From JBOFFC01 sp051648405 (lineage in GTDB: Bacteria; Planctomycetota; Planctomycetia; Pirellulales; Lacipirellulaceae), in the NCBI GenBank assembly GCA_051648405.1, contig JBOFFC010000012.1, positions 1 to 57,165 of the forward strand: a DNA stretch of 57,165 bases, read 5' to 3'. The notes below the pieces were generated by a model, which did no database searches, was not told where the DNA came from, and saw only the letters and a program-made list of their open reading frames with translations. This document shows positions 43,587 to 52,785 of this stretch, one piece after another. The stretch's first letter is position 1; the number at the start of each line of letters is the position of its first letter. The translations under genes were made by a program, and so were the position numbers.

Positions 43587-45287
43587 GTGAACGTGACTCT
43601 CGTCTTGCGTCGCGACGCTACGCGTTTGCCGCTGCTCGTCGTGGCGGCGCTCCTGTGGTCCTCGGGCGGCCCGCTCGCGCTCTGCGCCGAGGGGGGCGCC
43701 GCTGACGAGACGACCCACGACGTCGTCGTGTACGGGGGCACGTCGGCGGGGGTGGCCGCCGCGGTCGAGGCGAAACGGCTCGGGCGGACGGTCGTCGTTG
43801 TCTCGCCCGATCAGCATCTTGGGGGCTTGTCGTCGGGGGGCCTCGGCTTCACCGACACGGGCGACAAGCCGGTCATCGGCGGCGTGGCGCACGAGTTCTA
43901 CCACCGCGTGTGGCGCCACTACCAAGGCGACGCGGCGTGGCGTTGGCAGAAGCGATCGGAGTTCGGCAACCGCGGCCAGGGGACCGCCGCGATCGACGCG
44001 TCGCTGCGCACGATGTGGGTCTTCGAGCCCCACGTCGCGGAGGGCGTCTTCGAGGGCCTCGTCGCCGAGCACGGCGTGACGGTCGTGCGCGGCGAGTGGC
44101 TCGACCGAGGGCCGGGGGGCGTCGTCCAGGGCGACGGCCGCATCGAGTTGATCCGCACGCTGTCGGGCGCCCTCTACCGTGGCAAGGTGTTCGTCGATGC
44201 GACGTACGAGGGGGACCTGATGGCCGCCGCAGGCGTTGCCTACCACGTCGGCCGCGAGCCGGCGAGCCAGTACGACGAGGAATGGAACGGCGTGCAGCAA
44301 GGGGTCGTCCACCATCACCACTACTTCCCCACCCCGGTGGACCCCTACGTGGTCCCCGGCGACCCGGCGAGCGGGCTCGTCGCCGGGGTGTCGAGCGATC
44401 CCCCAGGTCAGCGCGGGGACGGCGACCGCCGCGTACAAGCCTACTGCTTCCGGATGTGCCTCTCGAACCACCCCTACAACCGCCTGCCGTTCGCCAAGCC
44501 CGACGGCTACGACCCGGCCGACTACGAGCTGCTCGCCCGCGTGCTGGCCACCGGCTGGCGCGAGGTGTTCGCGAAGTTCGACGCGATCCCCAATCGCAAG
44601 ACCGACACCAACAACACTGGCCCGGTCAGCACGGACCACATCGGCGCCAACTACGACTACCCGGAGGCGAGCTACGACCGCCGTCGCGAGATCGTGGCCG
44701 ACCACGAGCGCTACCAGAAGGGGCTGATGTACTTCTTGGCGAACGACCCGCGCGTCCCCGAGGGCATCCGTGCCGAGATGGCTGCGTGGGGGCTCGCGGC
44801 CGACGAGTTCCGCGACAACGGCGGCTGGCCCCACCAGCTCTACGTGCGCGAGGCGCGGCGGATGGTCGGTTCGTACGTGATGACCGAACACGAGTGCCTG
44901 TCGCGCCACGTGACCCCCGAGCCGATCGGCATGGGTTCCTACGCGCTCGACTCGCACAACGTGCAGCGCTACGTCACCCCCGAGGGGACCGTGCAGAACG
45001 AGGGGGACGTCGGCGTTCCGCCCCCCGGTCCCTACGCGATCGCGTACGGGTCGATCGTGCCGCGTCGCGGCGAGGCGGGCAACCTGCTCGTGCCGGTCTG
45101 CGTGTCGTCTTCGCACATCGCCTACGGGTCGATCCGCATGGAGCCGGTGTTCATGGTCCTGGGGCAATCGGCCGCGGTGGCCGCAGACCTGGCGATCGAG
45201 CTGGGCGTCGCCGTGCAGGATGTCCCCTACGCGGAGCTGGCAAAGCGGCTGCGGGAGCGTGGCCAAGTGCTCGCCAAGCCGGAGTGA
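43587..45287 (+). CDS. Exported FAD-dependent oxidoreductase
   Basis: 566 residues, GTG start. Signal peptide 1-33 ending LCAEGG. The dinucleotide fold is DVVVYGGTSAGVAAAVEA (45-62), followed by GGLSSGGLGFTDTG. The FAD-binding end motif is ARRMVGSYVMTEHE and the C-terminal GQSAAVAADLAIE. This matches the FAD_oxidored family common in planctomycetes near sulfatases and glycoside hydrolases. Substrate unknown; an exported oxidase of sugars or glycan parts is an inference. Confidence 0.88.
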   Translation: MNVTLVLRRDATRLPLLVVAALLWSSGGPLALCAEGGAADETTHDVVVYGGTSAGVAAAVEAKRLGRTVVVVSPDQHLGGLSSGGLGFTDTGDKPVIGGVAHEFYHRVWRHYQGDAAWRWQKRSEFGNRGQGTAAIDASLRTMWVFEPHVAEGVFEGLVAEHGVTVVRGEWLDRGPGGVVQGDGRIELIRTLSGALYRGKVFVDATYEGDLMAAAGVAYHVGREPASQYDEEWNGVQQGVVHHHHYFPTPVDPYVVPGDPASGLVAGVSSDPPGQRGDGDRRVQAYCFRMCLSNHPYNRLPFAKPDGYDPADYELLARVLATGWREVFAKFDAIPNRKTDTNNTGPVSTDHIGANYDYPEASYDRRREIVADHERYQKGLMYFLANDPRVPEGIRAEMAAWGLAADEFRDNGGWPHQLYVREARRMVGSYVMTEHECLSRHVTPEPIGMGSYALDSHNVQRYVTPEGTVQNEGDVGVPPPGPYAIAYGSIVPRRGEAGNLLVPVCVSSSHIAYGSIRMEPVFMVLGQSAAVAADLAIELGVAVQDVPYAELAKRLRERGQVLAKPE

Positions 45288-45384
45288 CAGCGCGGCCGGG
45301 TCGTGAGCGGCGGGAGGCTGCGGTATCCTAAAGCACCGGCGCCCGCGGCCCTGGACCATCAACGCCCCTGCCCCGGCGAACGCG

Positions 45385-46473
45385 TTGGCGAAACGCTCGA
45401 ACAACGACGAGAACTTCACCGGCCTCGGCTTTCTGCTCGAGCCCCCTCCCCTGCCGCCGGCGGGGGTCGTCGCCGTCGTTGGCGACGAGGCGTTCCTCAA
45501 GCACGAGGTGATCGCCGCGCTGCGGTCGGGGCTGCTCGGGAGCGGCGACGCCGAGGTCGGGTGGCGGGTGTTCGCCGGGCCGCAGGCCGAGTGGCGTGAC
45601 GTCGCCGACGCGGTCGGGTCGCGGTCGCTGTTCGGCGGCGGGCGGGTTGTCGCGCTGATCGAGGAGGCCGACCAGTTCGTGACGCGCTACCGCGACTCGC
45701 TCGAGCGCCACGCCGAGTCGGGCGCCGGCCTTGTGCTGCTCGACGTTTCGACGCTCCCCGGCAACACACGGCTCGCCAAGGCGGTCGCGCAGCACGGGCT
45801 GGCCGTCCGCTGCTCGACACCCGACAAGGGATCCGAGGTCGCCCAGCACCGGCGCGAAACGATCACGTGGCTCCGCGCGCGGGCGAGCGCAGCACACGGC
45901 GCTACGCTTGATGCCGCCGCGGCCGAGGCGCTCGTCGAGCTCCTGCCGCTGAGCGTCGGGATGCTCGACCAAGAAGTGGCGCGGCTTGCGCTGTTGGCGG
46001 GGGAGTCCGGCGCGATCTCCACGAAGCTCGTCCGCGAGAACGTCGGCGGGTGGCGCGTGCGGACGGCTTGGGAGATGATCGACGCCGCGGTCGATGGCGC
46101 CGCAGGAGAAGCGATCACGCAGCTCGACCGGCTGCTGCTGGCGGGGGAGCAGCCGATCGGAGTCCTCGCGCAGCTCGGCTCGACGCTGCGCAAGTTCGCG
46201 ACCGCGGCCGTGATCGTGGACGAAGCGGAACGGGACGGCCGCAAGGTGTCGCTCGCCGACGCGCTCGCGCGGGCCGGCTTCCTCCGCTTCAAGATCGACG
46301 ACGCCCAGCGGCAGCTACGCCAGCTCGGCCGCCAGCGGGCGCTGGCCCTGGCGGGTTGGGTCCTCGAAGCGGACCTGGCGATGAAGGGGCACAACTCGCA
46401 GCCGCACCGCGCGCGGCTGGAGCTCGAGCGGCTGCTGCTGCGGCTCGCCCGCGAATCGGCGCCGGCTCGCTAG
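45385..46473 (+). CDS. holA: DNA polymerase III subunit delta
   Basis: 362 residues, TTG start. The delta subunit opens the sliding clamp within the clamp loader. Family features: VVAVVGDEAFLKHEVIAALR near the start, SLFGGGRVVALIEEAD, a central helical region (LLPLSVGMLDQEVARLALLA, like the conserved LxxExxKL segment) and GEQPIGVLAQLGSTLRKF near the end. No other start codon with better context lies upstream; there is no clear Shine-Dalgarno, so expression may be kept low. Confidence 0.9.
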   Translation: MAKRSNNDENFTGLGFLLEPPPLPPAGVVAVVGDEAFLKHEVIAALRSGLLGSGDAEVGWRVFAGPQAEWRDVADAVGSRSLFGGGRVVALIEEADQFVTRYRDSLERHAESGAGLVLLDVSTLPGNTRLAKAVAQHGLAVRCSTPDKGSEVAQHRRETITWLRARASAAHGATLDAAAAEALVELLPLSVGMLDQEVARLALLAGESGAISTKLVRENVGGWRVRTAWEMIDAAVDGAAGEAITQLDRLLLAGEQPIGVLAQLGSTLRKFATAAVIVDEAERDGRKVSLADALARAGFLRFKIDDAQRQLRQLGRQRALALAGWVLEADLAMKGHNSQPHRARLELERLLLRLARESAPAR

Positions 46474-46612
46474 CACGCCGTCGCGAACGACTGGCGTTGG
46501 CCCCGCCGGGGCGTTTCCCTACGATCCCTCCCGCGCTGTCCCCCATCGTTGCTGGGTCGCGCAAGACCCCAGCGGCACGTCTCCCCCAAGCATTCCGCGA
46601 GCAGGATCGTCG

Positions 46613-48151
46613 ATGAACCGTGCGCTGCTGGCCGGTTGGTTGGCTCTGTGTGTGGGGGGCGCGCTCGGCGTGTGCTCGGGTTGTAGGACGCTCGGCGGCG
46701 CCGCGTCGGTCGCCTCGAAGACCGCCGACGCCTCGGTGGTCGCGTCTTCGACCGCCGCTACGAACCTCACCCGCGGCGCCGTCGCTCCCGCGATCCCCGC
46801 TGCTCCGCTCGCTGGCGCCGCTCAACCGGGGGCGCCGCACGTAGGGCCCTTCGCGCAGCTCTCCGAGCAGCAAGCGCTAGCGCAGGTGCTCCCCGAGTTG
46901 CAGGCGCTGGCGCTCAGCGACCCGGCGGCGCACAACGCGGCGCTCGAGCAAATGGCGCGATCGGAGCCCACGCTCTGGCCACTGGCCGTCGAGCGCGCGA
47001 AGTCGACCGGCGCGCTGAGGCAGCAACTGGCCGCGAAGCAGCAATCATCGGCGACGGAAACCGTCGCCACGACGGGCGCTCCGAACGCGGCGGGCGCCCC
47101 CCAGCCCCTGGCGATCGAAGCCTCCCCCGAGTCTCCCGTTGCGACGAAGCCGATGCGCGTCGCCTCGCGTCCGACCGACGGCTCGACGTCGCCCCCGACG
47201 ACGACCCCCCCTGCGACGACACTGCCGACCACGAACCCTTCGGCCGTCACGCCGGCCACCGCGACGCAGCCGACCTCCGCGCCGGCGCCGGCCGCCGCTC
47301 CGGTTCCGCAGCGGATCGAGAACCACCACTACTTCGGAAACGCGTCGCCCGAGCCTTCGCGGGAGCCGAACGCAACCGGGGCCGGCACAACGATCCGCCT
47401 CGTCTCGGCGACGAGCGACGTGCCGGCGTCTCCGTCGGCGCCCGCACGACCGACGAGCTGGCGAAGCTCGGTCGATACGGCGATCAGCACGCTCGAGTCG
47501 AGCCTCGTCGATGCCCCGGGCGACCGGACCTACGAGCACGCGCGACTGCGTCTGCTGCGTCTGGTCGCCGACCAGCAAGGGCCGGCCGTTGCGACGATCC
47601 CCGGGCTCCCCGCGGCCGAGCAGAGCTACTGGTCGGAACAGTTGTACGCCCTGGCGACGATGCTCGACACGGCGCGCCGCCCCGAGCGGCCGATGCGTGT
47701 CGCCGCGGCTTCGCACCATCAGCAGGCGGCCGCCGAGCGCCTCGGGGAACTCGCCGACCTGGCGGTCCGCAACGTCGCCTTCTGCGAGAAGGTCTACGGC
47801 TTCGGCGCCTACGAGCCGATCGGTCGTCCGCGGTTCCGGGCGGGGGACCAGGCGACGCTCTACGCCGAGGTGGACCGCTACCGCAGCGAATCGACCGAGC
47901 GCGGGTACCACACTTCGCTCGCAACGCGCTACCGGGTGCTCGACTCCAGCGGCAAGGTCGTTGACGAGGGGGACTTCCCCGACGTCGAGGATCACTGCCT
48001 GTCGGTGCGCCGTGACTTCCACATCCAGTACGGCGTGGCGTTCCCGGAATCGCTCGCACCCGGGACGTACCGGATCGAACTCGAGATCTCCGACCGACTC
48101 GGCCAGAAGTCGGGAACCGACGCCGTGGCGTTCGAGATCGCGGCTCGGTAA
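46613..48151 (+). CDS. Lipoprotein with low-complexity linker and conserved C-terminal domain
   Basis: 512 residues. Signal peptide with lipobox GVCSGC (Cys24 probable). Residues 30-75 and 130-290 are Ala/Thr/Pro-rich spacer (TTTPPATTLPTTNPSAV). The C-terminal 150 residues are globular: AVRNVAFCEKVYGFGAYEPI, then GTYRIELEISDRLGQKSGTD, a beta-sandwich pattern. Function unknown; this domain occurs as a planctomycete-specific hypothetical. A lipid-anchored, outward-extended protein is the likely picture. Confidence 0.78.
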   Translation: MNRALLAGWLALCVGGALGVCSGCRTLGGAASVASKTADASVVASSTAATNLTRGAVAPAIPAAPLAGAAQPGAPHVGPFAQLSEQQALAQVLPELQALALSDPAAHNAALEQMARSEPTLWPLAVERAKSTGALRQQLAAKQQSSATETVATTGAPNAAGAPQPLAIEASPESPVATKPMRVASRPTDGSTSPPTTTPPATTLPTTNPSAVTPATATQPTSAPAPAAAPVPQRIENHHYFGNASPEPSREPNATGAGTTIRLVSATSDVPASPSAPARPTSWRSSVDTAISTLESSLVDAPGDRTYEHARLRLLRLVADQQGPAVATIPGLPAAEQSYWSEQLYALATMLDTARRPERPMRVAAASHHQQAAAERLGELADLAVRNVAFCEKVYGFGAYEPIGRPRFRAGDQATLYAEVDRYRSESTERGYHTSLATRYRVLDSSGKVVDEGDFPDVEDHCLSVRRDFHIQYGVAFPESLAPGTYRIELEISDRLGQKSGTDAVAFEIAAR

Positions 48152-48176
48152 GCCCGGCCCGCTCGCCCCCCGCGAA

Positions 48177-49094
48177 TCATCGCCCGCGGCTGACGCGGCG
48201 CACCGGGCCGGCGACGTAGCCCGGGTTTTTCCCCAGCGCGAAGCTGGTCGCCGTGAGGTTGTCGCGGCCGGGGGCGACGACCCACAGCGGCGGGCCGGCG
48301 GCGCCGGGGCCTGGGTAGAGGGTCACCTCCCACAGGTCCGTCACGCCGGCATCGACGGCCGTGAGCAGCAGTTGCAGTTTGGCGACCTGCTGCGTGACCT
48401 CCGCGTCGCGCTGGTGCGCCGCGGCGAGCGCCTGGAGCTCGTCGGACATCGACTGCTGCTTGGTGTAGTCCCCCTTCATCGCGAGCCAATCGTCCCAGCC
48501 CGGCTTGAGCAGCGCTTGGCCCTCGTCGGAGAACAGGAAAAAGGGGATCGCGTACTCGTCGCCGTTCTCAAGCGCAAGGATCACGCCTTCGCAGCGGTAG
48601 GTCACCGGCGCGGCGCGCCTGTTTACGAGCCACGCTTCTAGCGTCCTCTTGTCGCGCACCTTGTTCGCCTCGAAGTGGGCGACCACCTGCGGGACGATCG
48701 TTTGGTACGCCTCCGGCAGGTTGTTGAGCATCCGGTCGTTCACGTACACGCTGCCGCGACGACGCTGGATCGTCACGTCGCGAGCGACGAAATCGACGAC
48801 CTGTCCGACGATCTTCAGGCCCCCCCGCATCGTCCACGTCTGGCGATGCTGCGCCATGTTCTCGGCCGCGAGCCGCGCCTCGGTCGTCGCGAGGTAGTCG
48901 CGGTCGGCCTGCGACAGCCGCGCGACCTCGACCGACGCCAGGTGCTTGTCGGCGCGTTGCAGGACCACCGTCCCTTCGCCCAGGGCCACGAGGTCGGCTT
49001 CGACCGTGTAGCTCCCGGCGTCGCTGGTCCAGGTTCGCCCCTCGGCGACGGTGGTGCAGAGGACGAGGGCGAGGAAGCCGAAGTGTTTCGTCAT
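48177..49094 (-). CDS. Exported protein with SHD1 (SLA1 homology) domain
   Basis: 305 residues. Signal peptide 1-19. Residues 20-70 match SHD1: RTWTSDAGSYTVEADLVALG, then VVLQRADKHLASVEVARLSQ, DRDYL. In yeast Sla1 this domain binds NPFxD peptides; in planctomycetes it is common in exported proteins of unknown role. The rest is mixed alpha/beta with no match. It lies downstream of ribE on the same strand (68 bases). Confidence 0.8.
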   Translation of the reverse strand: MTKHFGFLALVLCTTVAEGRTWTSDAGSYTVEADLVALGEGTVVLQRADKHLASVEVARLSQADRDYLATTEARLAAENMAQHRQTWTMRGGLKIVGQVVDFVARDVTIQRRRGSVYVNDRMLNNLPEAYQTIVPQVVAHFEANKVRDKRTLEAWLVNRRAAPVTYRCEGVILALENGDEYAIPFFLFSDEGQALLKPGWDDWLAMKGDYTKQQSMSDELQALAAAHQRDAEVTQQVAKLQLLLTAVDAGVTDLWEVTLYPGPGAAGPPLWVVAPGRDNLTATSFALGKNPGYVAGPVRRVSRGR

Positions 49095-49162
49095 CGTTGA
49101 ACCGTTCGGAGTTGGTTGCGCTGGAAATGGCGTGTGTCGTCGCGCCGGGCCGCCGACGCGCT

Positions 49163-49792
49163 TCACGCGGTCAGGGCGGCGAGTTGTCGGGCGACGTACT
49201 TCGCGAGGACATCGGTCTCGACGTTGACCTCGTCGCCCACTTCGCGGGCGCCGAGCGTCGTCACCGACAGCGTGTGCGGGATCAGTGCGACGCTGAAGCG
49301 GCCGTCGCCGTCGGGGGCGTCTTCGACGTCCACGAGGGTGAGGCTCACGCCATCGACGGCGACCGATCCTTTCCCCGCCAGTTGCCGCGCCAGTGGACCG
49401 GGGACGCGGAACCAGAACTTGGCCCAACCTTGGTCGCCGTCGGGGCCCGGCTCGTCGATCCGCCGCTCGACCGTGCCGAGGGCGTCGATGTGCCCCGTCA
49501 CCAAGTGGCCGCCGAGTTCGTCGCCGACGCGTAGTGACCGCTCGAGATTGACGCGGTCACCGACCCGCAGCTTACCCAGATTCGTTCGCGACAAGGTCTC
49601 GCTGCCCGCCTGAAACGCGAGGCGCGGCCCCGCGATCGAGACGACCGTTAAGCAGCAGCCATTCACGGCCACGCTGTCGCCGATCGCCACGCCGCTGGCA
49701 ACGGTTGGGTCGTCGATCACCAGGCGCACGGCGGCGCCCTCGGGGACGACCGCGGCTACCGTGGCGAGACGCTGCACGAGTCCGGTGAACAT
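49163..49792 (-). CDS. ribE: Riboflavin synthase, alpha chain
   Basis: 209 residues. Converts two 6,7-dimethyl-8-ribityllumazines to riboflavin. Two lumazine-binding barrels are seen: MFTGLVQRLATV and VNGCCLTVV in the first; GHIDALGTVE and VDGVSLTLVDVED in the second. ATG at 49792 is the family start; GGGGG lies just upstream. No other riboflavin gene and no FMN riboswitch are nearby. Confidence 0.95.
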   Translation of the reverse strand: MFTGLVQRLATVAAVVPEGAAVRLVIDDPTVASGVAIGDSVAVNGCCLTVVSIAGPRLAFQAGSETLSRTNLGKLRVGDRVNLERSLRVGDELGGHLVTGHIDALGTVERRIDEPGPDGDQGWAKFWFRVPGPLARQLAGKGSVAVDGVSLTLVDVEDAPDGDGRFSVALIPHTLSVTTLGAREVGDEVNVETDVLAKYVARQLAALTA

Positions 49793-49867
49793 GCCCCCCA
49801 GCATACGCTCTGGGCGGGCGGGGCGCGGACCCCCGGGGACGCTACTCAGGGTTCCCGCTAGTGGGGC

Positions 49868-51370
49868 TCAGAACTCGTAGCCGACGCGCATGCCAAAGAG
49901 GTCGGCGCCCGACTCCCCCCCCGGCGCGCGGTCGGTGGTCGAGTGGACCCAGTTCGCGGTCCAGCGGAGGTAGGGTGTCATGTACCAGTTGAGGCCGAGC
50001 GTGAGGTTGTCCATCTGGCCCCCGGCGACGGGGCCCTCGTTCAGGTCGAGCCGCGACACGCGGGCCGCGACCTCCCAGGCCCCCGGGCCGAGGCAGACCC
50101 GCTCCGAGTCGCCGGCGTAGCGCACGAAAGGTCGCAGCGGCTGGACGCGGTCGAACGCGCCGAGCTCCTTGCGGTACGGCCGGTGCTCGCCGGTGAGGAA
50201 GTAGCTCGCCGTCAGGTGGAACGAATCGAACGTGGCGTCGCCAGCGGCGAGGTCCGCGGGGACCGAGACGTACTCGGCGTCCAACGAAGCCGGCCCTTCG
50301 ACGATCGCCCCCTCGAAGCCGAGCATCTGAAATCCATCGGCGACGAGGTTCCCGGTGTCGGCGAAGAACGGGAAGTTGGGGGTCGTGGCGCCGAGGCGTG
50401 CCTCGGGCTGCGCGCGGAATCGAATGCGGTCCTCGCTCGCCGCGCGCAAGCTGTATCCGAATCCCAGGTGGGCGTAGCGCCGCCCCCCGCAGGCGGCGTC
50501 GAAGTACGGCAGCAGCGTCGCACGGGCGGTGACGGCGTCCTGAAAATCGTCTCCCGTGTCGTCGCCAAAGGCGTCGCTGTCGCCGCGGAAGTAGCCGACG
50601 GACCAGGTCGCGTCGCCGTCCAGCCAGGTGTTGTTCGCCATCACGCCCGTGTTGCGCGCGGGGACGAACGCCTGGTCGTGCAGCGAGCGTTCCATGAACG
50701 TGTTGAACCGGTTGGGAGTCATCCGCTCTAGGCTGAAGGGTTCGAAGAAGTGACCCACCCGCACGCGCCCCAGCCCGGGCAGGTCCTTGATCCCCGTCCA
50801 CACGTCGAGGAACGACGGCCGCCCGGCGAGCGCGAAGTCCATCTCGATGCGGTACTCGGTCGGGCCGTGCTCGCCGAACATGCCAAATCGGGCGCGGCGG
50901 AAGGCTTCGCCGTTTTGAATGTCGCCGAACGCGGCCCGGTTGGCGTCGTCCTGATCAACGGCGTAGAAGTCGGCCTGCACCTGGCCGGTCCAGACGACGG
51001 TTGGCCTCTTGGCGTCGTCGGACTTCTTTTTGTCAGCCTTGGCCTGCTCCACCTCGTCCCGCTCGTCGAGCGAGTCTTCGAGCTCTGCTAGCCGCTTCTG
51101 CAAAGCCTGCACTTGCTCCGCGAGCGGTGGGTCCGCGAGCAACGGGTTCGCTCCCGCATCGGCGGCGGAGTTTGGCTGGAGGAGCCGCGGTTGCGGCTCG
51201 TCGGCGAGCGAGGCGGGGAGGACGTCGTACGCGCCGACCCCCGCTTCGAACCAATCGCCGAGGAATGCCGGCCCGGGCTGTGCGTACGCCGTCCGCGCAA
51301 CCACGGGGCCAAACGCCACGCAGAAAGCGGCGGCTGCGGCGAGCAGCGCTCTGGGCGTAGCGTCGGCCAT
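49868..51370 (-). CDS. OprP/OprO-type outer membrane porin
   Basis: 500 residues. Signal peptide 1-30 (FCVAFGPVVARTAYAQ). A coiled-coil segment (LAEQVQALQKRLAELEDSLD) precedes the porin body, which has GQVQADFYAV, FRRARFGMFG, GHFFEPFSLERMTPNRFNTF and a C-terminal aromatic strand (MRVGYEF). The final Phe fits BAM recognition. The family takes up phosphate or polyphosphate in Pseudomonas; in planctomycetes the substrate is not settled. ATG at 51370 starts the signal peptide. Confidence 0.9.
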   Translation of the reverse strand: MADATPRALLAAAAAFCVAFGPVVARTAYAQPGPAFLGDWFEAGVGAYDVLPASLADEPQPRLLQPNSAADAGANPLLADPPLAEQVQALQKRLAELEDSLDERDEVEQAKADKKKSDDAKRPTVVWTGQVQADFYAVDQDDANRAAFGDIQNGEAFRRARFGMFGEHGPTEYRIEMDFALAGRPSFLDVWTGIKDLPGLGRVRVGHFFEPFSLERMTPNRFNTFMERSLHDQAFVPARNTGVMANNTWLDGDATWSVGYFRGDSDAFGDDTGDDFQDAVTARATLLPYFDAACGGRRYAHLGFGYSLRAASEDRIRFRAQPEARLGATTPNFPFFADTGNLVADGFQMLGFEGAIVEGPASLDAEYVSVPADLAAGDATFDSFHLTASYFLTGEHRPYRKELGAFDRVQPLRPFVRYAGDSERVCLGPGAWEVAARVSRLDLNEGPVAGGQMDNLTLGLNWYMTPYLRWTANWVHSTTDRAPGGESGADLFGMRVGYEF

Positions 51371-51532
51371 TCTCGTCGGCGTCCCCCCGCGCGAGCGGCC
51401 GCGCGGCGCCAGCACTCGGCGCGCACTCCAGCCCCCCATCGGAGGATATCGGCGCCGGTCGTGACGGGTCTGCACGTTGCGCAAGCCTTGGGCGCCCCGC
51501 TATCGCCGGCCGCGTCGCTAGCACGCCACGAG

Positions 51533-52144
51533 TCAAGCGGGGTAGCGGTCGTCGAACACCACTTCGGACTTCGCTAGCTGGCCACCGCGCGGGTGGGCGG
51601 GCTTCAGCCCCTTGCCGACGGTGAGCATCATGCCGACGACGTGACCCGTGGGGAGCCCGACAATCTCGGCGACCTTCGCGGGGTCGAAGCCGATCATCGG
51701 GCAACTGTCGTAGCCCAGCGCCTTGGCGGCGAGCATGATCGTCTGGGCGGCGATTCCGACCGAGCGCATGACCTCGTCGCGCTGCACTTGCTCTCCCGCG
51801 CCGCTGTAGAACTGGCCGATCATCGGCACGAGGAAGTCCTGCGTGGCCTGCGGGGCGGTGGCCCAGTAACGCTCGGGGCGGTCGGCCCACGACTTGGGGT
51901 CGCCGCAAAGGACGATCGTCAGGCTGGCGTCGGTCACCTGCGCTTGGTCCCACGCCGCGGCGCGGAGCCGCTTCTTCTGCTCTGGGTCGCGGACCACCAC
52001 GAACCGCCAGTTCTGGATGTTGAACGACGTGGGGGACAGGAGCGCGAGGTCCATCAAGCGCTCGTAGTGCGCCGCCGGCATGACGAACGACGGGTCGTAG
52101 TGCTTGACGGAACGGCGGGCTTCGATTGCTTCGAGGGTGTTCAT
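51533..52144 (-). CDS. Nitroreductase family FMN-dependent oxidoreductase
   Basis: 203 residues. Typical motifs: EAIEARRSVKHYDPS at the start (FMN-phosphate arginines), SPTSFNIQNWRFVVV, and GIAAQTIMLAAKALGYDSCP. The C terminus has KSEVVFDDRY. The physiological substrate is unknown. Its ATG overlaps the stop of the DUF4276 gene by four bases (ATGA), so the three minus-strand genes AAA, DUF4276 and nitroreductase may form one transcript. Confidence 0.9.
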   Translation of the reverse strand: MNTLEAIEARRSVKHYDPSFVMPAAHYERLMDLALLSPTSFNIQNWRFVVVRDPEQKKRLRAAAWDQAQVTDASLTIVLCGDPKSWADRPERYWATAPQATQDFLVPMIGQFYSGAGEQVQRDEVMRSVGIAAQTIMLAAKALGYDSCPMIGFDPAKVAEIVGLPTGHVVGMMLTVGKGLKPAHPRGGQLAKSEVVFDDRYPA

Positions 52145-52785
52145 GCTTGCGAATCGGGGTTCGGGTCTGAGTACGGCTCAACGCCCGCGGCTCGCGCGAG
52201 CTCACGGCAGAGCTTTCGGAAGGAGGAGCAGCGGCGGTGGCAAGCGACGAGGTCCATTTTGGCTGCCAGACGAGGTTGGTCGGTCCGCTCGCCGTAGGAG
52301 CCGTTCCGAAAACGGTCCGCCACCCACTTCTTGCCTAGTCGTCGCTCCTCGGGACTCCACGGCGGATCATCGACGTCCGCTAAGTAGTCGGAGAGGGACG
52401 CCGCGGCTCCAACGAACCAAGTTTCGAACTCGATGTTCGGCAGCACTACCCGGACAGTGACCCCTTGCCTGTCGGAGATCCTCCCGGCGATTTTCGGCCC
52501 CAGTACCGCCGGACAGTCGTCGTCTGCGTCGAAAACGACGAGGATGCACGCATTGGAGCCGGGTTTGTCGAGTTCCGCGAGCTTCAGGACTGCGAGCTTG
52601 ACCGCATTGTCGAGCGCCTCGTCGTCCGCCTTCACCAGCCTCGTTCGCGGCTTTCGGATCGGCAGAGAGACCTCGACGTGCGTCCCGCCGAGCAGCTCAA
52701 CGCCGATTCGGCGCAGCAGCACCGGCAAAGCGACAACGTCCCCGTGCCCCTCGACGACCGCGGCAACGCGAAGAACGTCAGCCAT
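52141..52785 (-). CDS. DUF4276 family protein, Toprim-like
   Basis: 214 residues. DUF4276 has a Toprim-like arrangement: Glu12 in VVEGHGDVVALPVL and the acidic cluster FDADDDCP (Asp86, Asp88) would bind metal as in OLD-type nucleases. LPNIEFETWFVGAA and KMDLVACHRRCSSFRKLCRE are typical of the family. Its start overlaps the AAA gene by 8 bases. ATPase plus Toprim pairs (OLD, PARIS-type, Gabija) act in phage defence; the same role here is an inference. Confidence 0.82.
   Translation of the reverse strand: MADVLRVAAVVEGHGDVVALPVLLRRIGVELLGGTHVEVSLPIRKPRTRLVKADDEALDNAVKLAVLKLAELDKPGSNACILVVFDADDDCPAVLGPKIAGRISDRQGVTVRVVLPNIEFETWFVGAAASLSDYLADVDDPPWSPEERRLGKKWVADRFRNGSYGERTDQPRLAAKMDLVACHRRCSSFRKLCRELARAAGVEPYSDPNPDSQA

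Noticed and set aside
43575..45500. 641-residue minus-strand open frame
   Set aside because: Antisense shadow of the FAD oxidoreductase gene.
49793..49867. FMN riboswitch near ribE
   Set aside because: The gap before ribE is only 75 bases and shows no RFN-like conserved stems.
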